Part shown: positions 14,596 to 20,882 of the stretch, one piece after another
How the letters are laid out: each line of letters opens with the position of its first letter
Position numbering within the stretch: position 1 is the stretch's first letter
Origin: Thermacetogenium sp. UBA5472
GTDB lineage: Bacteria > Bacillota > DSM-12270 > Thermacetogeniales > Thermacetogeniaceae
Direction of reading: 5' to 3'
Assembly (NCBI GenBank): GCA_002426495.1
Contig: DIQC01000024.1
Location: 1-20,882, forward strand
Length of the DNA stretch: 20,882 nucleotides
Made by a program: the position numbers and the translations under genes
Notes under the pieces: model-generated
What the model saw: only the letters and a program-made list of their open reading frames with translations
Databases searched by the model: none
What the model was told of the DNA's origin: nothing

Positions 14596-16527
14596 TCAGG
14601 TCTTTTGGCTGATCTCTTCTTTTACATTATCGATGAATTCCTGCAAAGTGAAGGCTCCTTGATCACCGACACTGCGCTTCCTGACACTGACTGTTTGCGA
14701 TTCAACCTCCTGATCCCCTAGTACTAATAAAAAGGGCACCTTTTGTACTTCACCCTCCCTGATTTTATAGCCAACCCGTTCATTGCGGTCATCAACTTCT
14801 ATACGAATACCCTCTTTCTCCAACTTGTGCGCTAGGTCAGCCGCATACTCTGTATGACGGGAGGCCACGGTGAGTACCTTGACCTGAACCGGTGCCAGCC
14901 AGATGGGAAATGCTCCTCCATAGTGCTCGGTCAATATACCCAAAAAGCGCTCGATGCTGCCAAAGATTACGCGATGGATCATTACAGGACGCTTTTTGCT
15001 TCCATCATCACTGATATATGTCAGATCAAAGCTTTCCGGGTTTACAAAATCCAACTGGATCGTCCCACACTGCCAACTGCGTCCTAAAGAATCTTGTAAA
15101 TGAAAATCGATCTTCGGACCGTAGAAAGCTCCGTCCCCCTCATTCAACTTATAGGGAATCTCTTTCACTTCCAAAGCCTTTTCTAAAGCATTGATAGCTG
15201 TGTCCCAAATCTCATCTGAACCCATGGCTTTTTCTGGTTTGGTAGACAGTTCAACCCGATAGGTAAAGCCAAAGGTACGATAAAAGTGGTCGATCATGTC
15301 TATTACTCCAATGATCTCGTCTGTTATCTGTTCAGGCAGCATAAAGATATGGGCATCATCCTGAGTGAAACAGCGCACACGCATCAAGCCATGCAGAACA
15401 CCTGAACGTTCATGGCGGTGCACCAACCCCAGTTCTGCAATACGCATGGGGAATTCACGGTAAGAATGAACCCTGTTGTTATAATAGATCATCGCCCCTG
15501 GACAGTTCATAGGCTTGATGGCATAATCATCATCATCGATCTTCAAGAAATACATGTTCTCTTTATAGTGGTCCCAATGTCCTGAACGCTCCCACAGACT
15601 TCGGCTTAATATCACAGGGCTTTTGATCTCCTGGTAACCCGCCTTTTGGTGTTCGGAGCGCCAAAAGCCTTCCAGTTCCAACCTGATAGTCATACCCTTG
15701 GGGTAAAAGAAGGGGAAACCGGGCCCTTCATCAGACACTCCGAACAGCTCTAATTCCTGGCCTAATTTCCTGTGATCCCGGCGCTTTGCCTCCTCCATGC
15801 GCTGCAAATATGCATCTATATCCTTTTTTTTCGGGAAGGAGGTGCCATAAATCCGCTGCAGCATTTTGTTCTTCTCGCTCCCCTTCCAGTAAGCGCCGGC
15901 GACACTGAGCAGTTTAAAAACACCGATCTTACCTGTGCTCGGGAGATGGGGTCCCAAGCAGAGGTCTGTAAACTCCCCCTGTTTGTAGATGCTCACCTGC
16001 TCATCAGCTGGCAGATCTTTGATCAATTCTACCTTATAAGGCTCACCCTTTTCCTCAAAAAGAGCGATGGCCTCTTCATGGGTGAGCTCCTGGCGAACCA
16101 CAGGGTAATCAGCCTTTTTAATCTTTTTCATTTCCTCTTCGATCAAGGCCAGATCCTCAGTTGTAAAGGAGTGTTCTGTATCGAAGTCATAATAAAACCC
16201 GTCAGCAATTGCCGGGCCAATGGCCAACTTAGCCTCTGGATAAAGCCGTTTGACAGCTTGAGCCAGCAGATGAGAGGAAGTATGCCTGTAAACAGCCTGC
16301 CCCTCTTCATCGGCAAAAGTACAGAATTCTACCTTTTCTTCGGGGCTTGCTTTTTTATCAAGATCCTCTAGCTTTCCATCTACTTTGGCAACAAGTGCCT
16401 CTTTGCCAAGTCTTCTGCTGAGCCCTGATGCCACATCTCTCCAGGATGCTCCCTCAGTGGTCTCATATACGCTGCCATCTTTCAAAATAATAGGTATCAT
16501 ATCCCCTGATGCTTTTTGATCTTCCAC
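14596..16527 (-). CDS. thrS: Threonyl-tRNA synthetase
   Basis: A 643-residue class II synthetase, full length. In order: a TGS domain (about 11-72); an editing domain with HTSSH (His82, His86) and CLGPH (Cys190, His194), which removes Ser from tRNA-Thr; the catalytic core with zinc ligands Cys342 (KPMNCPGA), His393 (DDAHIF) and His518 (MIHRVIFGS); motif 2 VHRHERSGVLHGLMRVRCF; motif 3 GSIERFLGILTEHYGG; and a C-terminal anticodon-binding domain (about 545-640). All key residues are present. GTG 16527 has GAGGG seven bases upstream; ATG 16500 is an alternative that would drop nine residues. It is a single-gene unit with its own promoter and T-box; infC follows with a separate promoter. Confidence 0.98.
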   Translation of the reverse strand: MEDQKASGDMIPIILKDGSVYETTEGASWRDVASGLSRRLGKEALVAKVDGKLEDLDKKASPEEKVEFCTFADEEGQAVYRHTSSHLLAQAVKRLYPEAKLAIGPAIADGFYYDFDTEHSFTTEDLALIEEEMKKIKKADYPVVRQELTHEEAIALFEEKGEPYKVELIKDLPADEQVSIYKQGEFTDLCLGPHLPSTGKIGVFKLLSVAGAYWKGSEKNKMLQRIYGTSFPKKKDIDAYLQRMEEAKRRDHRKLGQELELFGVSDEGPGFPFFYPKGMTIRLELEGFWRSEHQKAGYQEIKSPVILSRSLWERSGHWDHYKENMYFLKIDDDDYAIKPMNCPGAMIYYNNRVHSYREFPMRIAELGLVHRHERSGVLHGLMRVRCFTQDDAHIFMLPEQITDEIIGVIDMIDHFYRTFGFTYRVELSTKPEKAMGSDEIWDTAINALEKALEVKEIPYKLNEGDGAFYGPKIDFHLQDSLGRSWQCGTIQLDFVNPESFDLTYISDDGSKKRPVMIHRVIFGSIERFLGILTEHYGGAFPIWLAPVQVKVLTVASRHTEYAADLAHKLEKEGIRIEVDDRNERVGYKIREGEVQKVPFLLVLGDQEVESQTVSVRKRSVGDQGAFTLQEFIDNVKEEISQKT

Positions 16528-16576
16528 TCAACTTCCCTCATTTCTATTAATAAATTTCTATAAAAATCATTAAAAC

Positions 16577-16806
16577 AAAAAGACCCCGCCCTTTTAGGGG
16601 ACGAGGTCTACCCGCGATTCCACCCCGATTAGTGAAAAATCTTCACTCTCTCGTGTTGCACAGATAACGGTGTGGCATTCCGAACAAATGAGCACAGGTT
16701 GGTTTTCTTCTGACTTATTACTAGATGCGCTTTCAGCCAAGGCGCTTCCTCTCTGCTGGTAAGCATCAGAATACTCGTCCTGTTTTCGTTTCAACATCTT
16801 CTATTG
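16577..16806 (-). promoter_or_regulatory. T-box riboswitch, tRNA-Thr specific (thrS leader)
   Basis: The T-box sequence GGGTGGAATCGCGGG lies within 16627-16611. Stem I starts near 16783, where ACAGG pairs with CCTGT at 16698-16694. It has the GA motif ACGAGTA, a classic apical CAGAGAGG and the loop GGCTGAAAGC. The specifier loop reads GAA-A-ACC-A with ACC at 16703-16701, a Thr codon. The bulge is TGGA, which predicts a tRNA-Thr with discriminator U73. It controls the terminator at 16581-16609. Confidence 0.95.
16581..16609 (-). terminator. Leader terminator of the thrS T-box
   Basis: A 29-base imperfect hairpin (AGACC/GGTCT ends, G+C-rich interior with two mismatches) is followed on the minus strand by TTTTGTTTTA. 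It is the off-state terminator of the thrS leader. Confidence 0.8.
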
Positions 16807-16812
16807 GCTGCA

Positions 16813-16841
16813 ATTATACGCAACTAACGAGTCTTTGTCAA
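16813..16841 (-). promoter_or_regulatory. Consensus promoter of thrS
   Basis: Minus strand: perfect TTGACA (16841-16836), a 17-bp spacer and perfect TATAAT (16818-16813). Transcription would begin near 16806, just before T-box stem I. Confidence 0.92.
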
Positions 16842-17065
16842 CAAATTGAACACGCTCACCTTGATAGTTTCTTACTGTTTTTTCTTGCTGCTGCAGAGAT
16901 GTTGACATCTGTCACATCCGGGGCAGCGAATAACTCGGCCCTCAAATACCTGTTGGATAGCACGTATTGGATCACATTCCCAGATGCCATCAGATACATG
17001 GTAGATAATGGACTTGTATCAGCAGGAAACAAAAAGAACATCCCTTTGTTTCTTCTATGCTAAAT
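16842..17065. other. Stretch between the accessory cluster and thrS, nothing assigned
   Basis: No gene can be supported. A plus-strand frame stays open to 17063 and its last ~60 residues look protein-like in composition, but it begins inside the thrS T-box, lacks a ribosome site and matches no family I know; it may be a gene remnant. An 8-bp inverted repeat, GAAACAAA (17026-17033) and TTTGTTTC (17045-17052), follows the end of the accessory cluster, but it is AT-only apart from two pairs and has no T-run. It marks the step from AT-rich accessory DNA to the core region. Confidence 0.4.
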
Positions 17066-17755
17066 TCACTTCATCTGCAATAAAACCTCATCTTTAAGTA
17101 TATAATATTTAGCTATGATATCTTTGTTTGCGGTAATTAAATCATAATACTTTACTTCATTATAAGTAATAGTTTTTTTGTCTGCTATACTTTCATTAAT
17201 TTGACTTACGGTTCCGACTTTCGTTGCTGGGTATTTACCGTAATATGTTGATATTGTTATAAATGAAACTGCCTCTTTGCCTTTATACCTATATCCCTCG
17301 GGTATCTTCAAATGTTTTAAAAAAAGTATATATTCTTGGCCGGGATTCATGATATTGTAGCCACCGGTCACAAAGTAAGTCGATCCGAAAAAATTACTGG
17401 GTTCAAAAATATATATATGCTCTCCCTTTTTAACATCGTTTCCTTTGTATACATCCAGCACATCTGTACCTGTGAGAATTGCACGCATATAATTAAGCCG
17501 ATCAACATCAGCTTTCACTCTGACTATTACATCCGATTTTTTTTCAAGCTCAGATATATTATCAATTATGTTATCAAAATATATCTCAATATATTGTGGA
17601 TCTTCATCTATACTTACCTTGTATTGATCTGCATTATTCAAATAATGATCAACATTGGCATTTTGTACATACGATATCCTTGTTATAATTCCGAAGCCAA
17701 TTGATAATAAGATCATAATCCCAAGAAAAGAAAAATATACACCATTTGATTTCAT
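17066..17755 (-). CDS. Membrane-anchored exported protein of unknown function
   Basis: A 229-residue protein I do not recognise by name. One hydrophobic segment near the N-terminus (about 7-26, VYFSFLGIMILLSIGFGII) would anchor it, leaving about 200 residues outside. The outer part is rich in beta-type strands and Tyr/Ile/Lys. It has a run SDVIVRVKADVDR, then DVYKGNDVKKGEHIYIFEP, then GGYNIMNPGQEYILFLKHL. This order of an exported beta domain ending in a G-x-EYILFL strand is one I associate with small uncharacterised Firmicute surface proteins. There are no cysteines and no catalytic motif. ATG 17755 has GGGAGGGAAG upstream. It follows the ABC ATPase by about 200 bp on the same strand, so it may be a sensor, chaperone or binding partner of the transporter (inference). 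Codon use is AT-rich like the cluster. Confidence 0.75.
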   Translation of the reverse strand: MKSNGVYFSFLGIMILLSIGFGIITRISYVQNANVDHYLNNADQYKVSIDEDPQYIEIYFDNIIDNISELEKKSDVIVRVKADVDRLNYMRAILTGTDVLDVYKGNDVKKGEHIYIFEPSNFFGSTYFVTGGYNIMNPGQEYILFLKHLKIPEGYRYKGKEAVSFITISTYYGKYPATKVGTVSQINESIADKKTITYNEVKYYDLITANKDIIAKYYILKDEVLLQMK

Positions 17756-17791
17756 CTCGCTTCCCTCCCTCTATAAAATATGTTTTTCTCA

Positions 17792-17902
17792 CTATACTCG
17801 CTTATTGTTAGTACATCCTCCGCCAGTTAGGGGTCTTGCTCTATGCCAGGCACCTCGTATGTTAACAGGAGGACTTCTTTTTTCAAACAGTATTTTATTC
17901 AT
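17792..17902 (-). CDS. Possible 36-residue peptide, low confidence
   Basis: A short frame ATG 17902 to TAG 17792 lies in the gap between the ABC ATPase and the exported protein. It begins MNKILFEKR, continues SPPVNIRGAWHRARP and ends with a GGGC-containing basic tail. The DNA is more G+C-rich than the genes on either side. There is no convincing ribosome site, so the stretch may instead be a non-coding repeat or remnant. It is listed because small peptides are expected beside transporters of this kind. Confidence 0.2.
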   Translation of the reverse strand: MNKILFEKRSPPVNIRGAWHRARPLTGGGCTNNKRV

Positions 17903-17952
17903 TACAGGGATGCTCTGACAACGACATATTAAAAAAACGTTACCCGCTCTGG

Positions 17953-18600
17953 TTACAAGTTTTTTTGAAAAAGTGATACAGTCCCATCATTTACATGATA
18001 ATTGATATCAGATAAGATTATTAAATCTTCTTTGTTGTGAGTTGCAATCAAAATCGTTGCGCCTCTTGCTCTCTCTTCCATCAAGATTTTTCGTACCAAT
18101 TGAACTCCATTTTCATCCAATGAATTGGTTGGTTCATCTAAGACAAGAATATCAGGCTTTTCCATAATTGCTTGAGCGATAGCTAGCCGTTGTTTCATGC
18201 CTAATGAATATTTACTATATGTACTATTATCTTCAGGGTCAAGACCAACCCTTGTAATAGCCTGTTTAATATCAAGATCAGTTATTTGGTTTTTAATGCT
18301 AGCCAACACTTTAAGGTTCTCAAAACCTGTGTAGTAATTCCAAAAACCCGGAGATTCAATAATTACCCCTAAGCTATCAGGAAAAGAAATATCCTGATGA
18401 AGAATTTTCTCGTTTATTATTATCTGACCTGATGTCGGTTTTAACAAGCCGCATATAGCACGAAACAACATCGTTTTACCCGAACCATTGCGACCAAAAA
18501 AACCATAAATATTGCCTTTATCTAACGCAATAGTTATATTGTTCAATATTTTTTTGCGGCCGATTTTTTTACTAACATTGATTAATTCTATCGATTTCAT
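17953..18600 (-). CDS. ABC transporter ATPase, LanF/BcrA-like with E-loop
   Basis: A 215-residue nucleotide-binding subunit. Walker A is GRNGSGKT (36-43), the signature YSLGMKQR (131-138), Walker B ILVLDEP with Glu156, D-loop SLDE, and switch His188 (ATHNKED). The position normally held by the Q-loop glutamine is Glu82, in IIESPGFWNYYTGFENL. This E-loop is the known mark of LanF-type lantibiotic-immunity ATPases and related Bcr-type proteins. The protein is shorter than the usual ~230-300, with no C-terminal extension. Together with the membrane proteins just upstream it should form an ABC-2 exporter or peptide-expelling pump; the substrate is unknown. ATG 18600 is 11 bases from GGGAGG, while an out-of-frame ATG at 18607 lies nearer and opens an 11-codon frame. 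Confidence 0.92.
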   Translation of the reverse strand: MKSIELINVSKKIGRKKILNNITIALDKGNIYGFFGRNGSGKTMLFRAICGLLKPTSGQIIINEKILHQDISFPDSLGVIIESPGFWNYYTGFENLKVLASIKNQITDLDIKQAITRVGLDPEDNSTYSKYSLGMKQRLAIAQAIMEKPDILVLDEPTNSLDENGVQLVRKILMEERARGATILIATHNKEDLIILSDINYHVNDGTVSLFQKNL

Positions 18601-18694
18601 TCTTCATTAAACCTCCCTTGTATACTATGGCATACGCATCCTCAATAGCAGCGAATTAATATTTGCCGGTTACCTACTAGACATTACACCACTT

Positions 18695-19513
18695 CTAATA
18701 AATATCCATTTTTTCTATTTTACAAACTCCGCAGAATAATAAAAGCAAACAAATAATAATCAAGTAGACAATAGAAAATAAAATACTAAAGTGCGGGATA
18801 TTAAAAGGAAAAAAATCTGCAACACTGGAAATTCCACTATGCCATGTCAAAATCCCCTGTGTAAATGGTAACCATTTGATTATTGCGATATTTTTTGTGT
18901 AAAACTTATATAAAATTGCAGAAAGGAAAATGCAAACTATGTTTGTTGTTAATGTAATCGCAACGCAAAAAAGTGAATTTAACTTAAACAACGATAAAAC
19001 GTTAATCAATAATACAATCATGTAATTCGATAACATCAGTAATGCCAATTCGCTTACTATTAGCATAATTCCAACATCCCAACTAAACATGCTAAACCCT
19101 AGAACAGTGGAAACCACACAGAATGCCGCGATTTGGAATATGTAATATATTAAAATATATAAAAATAAATTGACAGCTTGACCAATCAACCATAATGATC
19201 TTCGAGCAGTTCTGGTAAAGATATAAGCCGCATTTTGGTCAAAATTTCTATGAATGTAATCACCCAAGAAAAAAATTATAACTATAAGCGGAACCATCCA
19301 CAAAAAGACAGGAACTATAAAAACGATCTCTTCAATATACAAATTGCCATAAGCCAAGATTAACATAAGTTCCAAAGATTTAAACTGATACATTTCAGCA
19401 AATTGACTATAATAGAAACCCAGAAAAATGGCTATTAACCCGCCTGATAAAAAAAGTTTTAAGAGTATATCTTTTTCCGTGAAAATCTTTTCCCGCAATC
19501 TTACACACTCCAA
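18695..19513 (-). CDS. ABC-2-type membrane protein (third permease)
   Basis: A 272-residue integral membrane protein with about six hydrophobic segments (near 17-36, 61-87, 107-140, 147-176, 179-204, 243-267). After the second segment there is a cytoplasmic loop GDYIHRNFDQNAAYIFTRTARRSLW, the kind of basic, aromatic coupling stretch seen in ABC-2 permeases of the bacitracin/lantibiotic group. It begins inside the end of the previous permease gene. TTG 19513 overlaps it by 13 bases, but TTG 19498, eight bases after GGAG and just past the previous stop, may be the real start. The gap to the ATPase is 94 bp. Function as a transporter subunit is inferred from topology and position. Confidence 0.75.
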   Translation of the reverse strand: MECVRLREKIFTEKDILLKLFLSGGLIAIFLGFYYSQFAEMYQFKSLELMLILAYGNLYIEEIVFIVPVFLWMVPLIVIIFFLGDYIHRNFDQNAAYIFTRTARRSLWLIGQAVNLFLYILIYYIFQIAAFCVVSTVLGFSMFSWDVGIMLIVSELALLMLSNYMIVLLINVLSLFKLNSLFCVAITLTTNIVCIFLSAILYKFYTKNIAIIKWLPFTQGILTWHSGISSVADFFPFNIPHFSILFSIVYLIIICLLLLFCGVCKIEKMDIY

Positions 19514-20229
19514 TAATAATCTTTGCTTTGAGATAGAAGAAAACCTAGCAAGTAAAGTATAATAAAAATAAAGAATAGCCTAAGAACGAGGATTATATCA
19601 CCTGCAACTGATGTATAAAAACCTAAATGCCATTTGTATGTTAATGCCATATATTCTTGTAGCGTTACAAAATTAACTTGAAAAACTGAAGTAACAGCAT
19701 CAAATAAGAAAATAATCAGCATTGTTATCAAAAAACTCATATATTTGTTTAATTGAAGTGTAATTAAGTTATAAAATGTACCTATAATTAAAAAACCAGT
19801 AATTTGCATCGCAATACCGAGAACAATAAAGCCAATAAAGCCCATATTTATCACATTTATTTGACCATTTTTGATAACACAGCCAAAAAAAATTGTATTA
19901 ATCATAAGTGTGCAGATAATAGCTAAACAACTTACAACACATATTTTTTCATTCCACCATAGCCCTGCGCTATGATACCTTAACAACACCATATGATTGT
20001 CGAATAAACTCAATGCAGATTCGGAAAACAACAAGAAAAAAGGAATTATGAAAAATTGCATTGACTTGTCATTGATAATCCCGTAATAAACTGTGATTAT
20101 TTCTTGTCTTGTTATGCTATTGCACTCTGTCACCACTCTAAAGGCCAATACCAACAAAATCACTAAAAAAAGATAGAAACGTTTCGAATTAAAATGTTTC
20201 CGCAGTAAAAAAGTATAAACTGGTTTCAT
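19501..20229 (-). CDS. ABC-2-type membrane protein (second permease)
   Basis: A 242-residue integral membrane protein with six predicted helices (near 17-35, 57-76, 94-118, 126-155, 162-182, 209-231), the size and topology of LanE/LanG-type permeases. The cytoplasmic stretch HMVLLRYHSAGLWWNEKI between helices 2 and 3 is a likely contact site for the ATPase. ATG 20229 has GGAGG a few bases upstream and lies 12 bp after the stop of the first permease; the downstream permease overlaps its end. This tight packing shows a single operon. It is AT-rich with frequent ATA/TTA codons, unlike the core genes to the left. The substrate is unknown. Confidence 0.78.
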   Translation of the reverse strand: MKPVYTFLLRKHFNSKRFYLFLVILLVLAFRVVTECNSITRQEIITVYYGIINDKSMQFFIIPFFLLFSESALSLFDNHMVLLRYHSAGLWWNEKICVVSCLAIICTLMINTIFFGCVIKNGQINVINMGFIGFIVLGIAMQITGFLIIGTFYNLITLQLNKYMSFLITMLIIFLFDAVTSVFQVNFVTLQEYMALTYKWHLGFYTSVAGDIILVLRLFFIFIILYLLGFLLSQSKDYYWSV

Positions 20230-20241
20230 TTTAACCTCCGC

Positions 20242-20882
20242 TTAAACGTCTGTTCTATGTTTTATGGATTTAATTATTATCATTGCCAAGCTAAGCAGAA
20301 ACAAAGCGGACATCCATAACAATAGTATCCCCAATTGTCCGTTATTGCCCGGTTGTAGTAACTCCACAAGGCTCATTCGGAAATTTCCTAGCGCATTAAC
20401 AACAACTTCCACCGCTATATAGAGTAAAAATACACCTGTTATTGTAGTAAATTTGTTCTTTTTGAATATAAAAAAGGCTCCGTATGTAAATAGAGCGAAC
20501 AACGCACCAAAAAGACTAAAAAGACACATATAAAGAAAATTGTATAATAAAGGTGACTGCAATCTTAATAGATCAAACATACTACTGCTATTATAGTTTT
20601 GAACCCCAATGTCATACGGCGGAAGAGCAAAGTTATTATCAAAGCCCTGTAGTGGAAAAGCTATCATACAGAATAATTGATTTAAAACCAAAGGAATAAA
20701 AAAAGCAAAAAAGACTACAATAATGATAACAATCGCCTTTGTCCATATATAAATCCGAGCATCTGTACGGGTAAGAATATTATTATATACCCCTGTTTGA
20801 AAATCTGAATAATATGAATCGGAATAAATAATGGAAGCTAACAGTGGCATAAGTGCACACTCAACTCCATATAGAATACGTG
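20242..20882 (-). CDS. ABC-2-type membrane protein (first permease), 5' end outside window
   Basis: The frame stays open through the window edge, so the visible part is the C-terminal portion of a longer protein. Starting at the internal ATG 20850 would miss the in-frame residues RILYGVECAL that precede it. The visible 213 residues show a hydrophobic segment at MPLLASIIYSDSY, then YYSDFQTGVYNNILTRTD, which resembles the substrate-side loop of ABC-2 permeases, then four more helices (near KAIVIIIVVFFAFF, LLYNFLYMCLFSLFG, TITGVFLLYIAVEVV and GILLLWMSALFLLSL). It is followed after 12 bp by the second permease. It is the first visible gene of the accessory operon, whose promoter lies outside. Confidence 0.75.
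   Translation of the reverse strand, partial: RILYGVECALMPLLASIIYSDSYYSDFQTGVYNNILTRTDARIYIWTKAIVIIIVVFFAFFIPLVLNQLFCMIAFPLQGFDNNFALPPYDIGVQNYNSSSMFDLLRLQSPLLYNFLYMCLFSLFGALFALFTYGAFFIFKKNKFTTITGVFLLYIAVEVVVNALGNFRMSLVELLQPGNNGQLGILLLWMSALFLLSLAMIIIKSIKHRTDV

Noticed and set aside
16594..16797. Minus-strand 67-codon frame upstream of thrS
   Set aside because: It lies wholly inside the thrS T-box leader, whose structure and specifier explain the sequence.
17026..17052. GAAACAAA/TTTGTTTC hairpin as terminator of the accessory operon
   Set aside because: A weak AT-rich stem without a T-run on the minus strand.
16725..17063. Plus-strand 112-codon frame
   Set aside because: It begins in the T-box antisense strand with no ribosome site; the end looks protein-like but matches nothing I recognise. 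At most a remnant.
1..20882. CRISPR array, tRNA or rRNA genes
   Set aside because: No regularly spaced repeats, cloverleaf or rRNA-like sequence was found on reading; the tRNA-related signals are the T-box leaders.

Overview
The window reads as a chromosomal segment of a Gram-positive, Clostridia-type Firmicute. The evidence is two tRNA-responsive T-box leaders (in front of pheST and thrS), the gene order thrS / infC-rpmI-rplT / SpoU-type methyltransferase / pheS-pheT / zapA / mutS2, strong AGGAGG-type ribosome sites, many GTG/TTG starts and sigma-A-like promoters. The genus cannot be fixed from the sequence alone.

Layout. (1) 1-319: intergenic DNA with a hairpin typical of REP-like/RAYT-associated repeats and a possible promoter. 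(2) 320-3441, plus strand: a BusR-like GntR/RCK_C regulator, probably a c-di-AMP sensor, followed 23 bp later by a class A penicillin-binding protein with an unusual three-fold Cys/His tail; a strong terminator closes the unit. (3) 3533-14596, minus strand: housekeeping genes. In transcription order these are infC-rpmI-rplT (own promoter, attenuated leader, own terminator), a SpoU-family RNA methyltransferase, a class I methyltransferase, pheS-pheT (own promoter and Phe T-box), zapA, a NIF3-like protein and mutS2. (4) 14596-16841, minus strand: thrS with a consensus promoter and a Thr T-box. (5) 17066-20882, minus strand: an AT-rich accessory cluster of three integral membrane proteins (the first cut by the window edge), an ABC ATPase with an E-loop in place of the Q-loop, and a membrane-anchored exported protein. 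It resembles LanFEG/Bcr-type peptide self-protection exporters but has an extra membrane subunit and an unknown exported partner.

How it works together. Regions 3 and 4 are translation genes under amino-acid and ribosomal control: each synthetase leader carries the expected specifier (UUC for Phe, ACC for Thr), and the IF3 operon has a leader with a long attenuator hairpin. Region 2 couples a probable second-messenger sensor to wall synthesis. Region 5 is the part most likely to hold something undescribed; its promoter and any peptide it handles lie beyond 20882 or, less likely, in the 36-codon frame at 17792-17902.

Limits: no database search was possible. Family calls rest on motifs read directly; domain borders are approximate.
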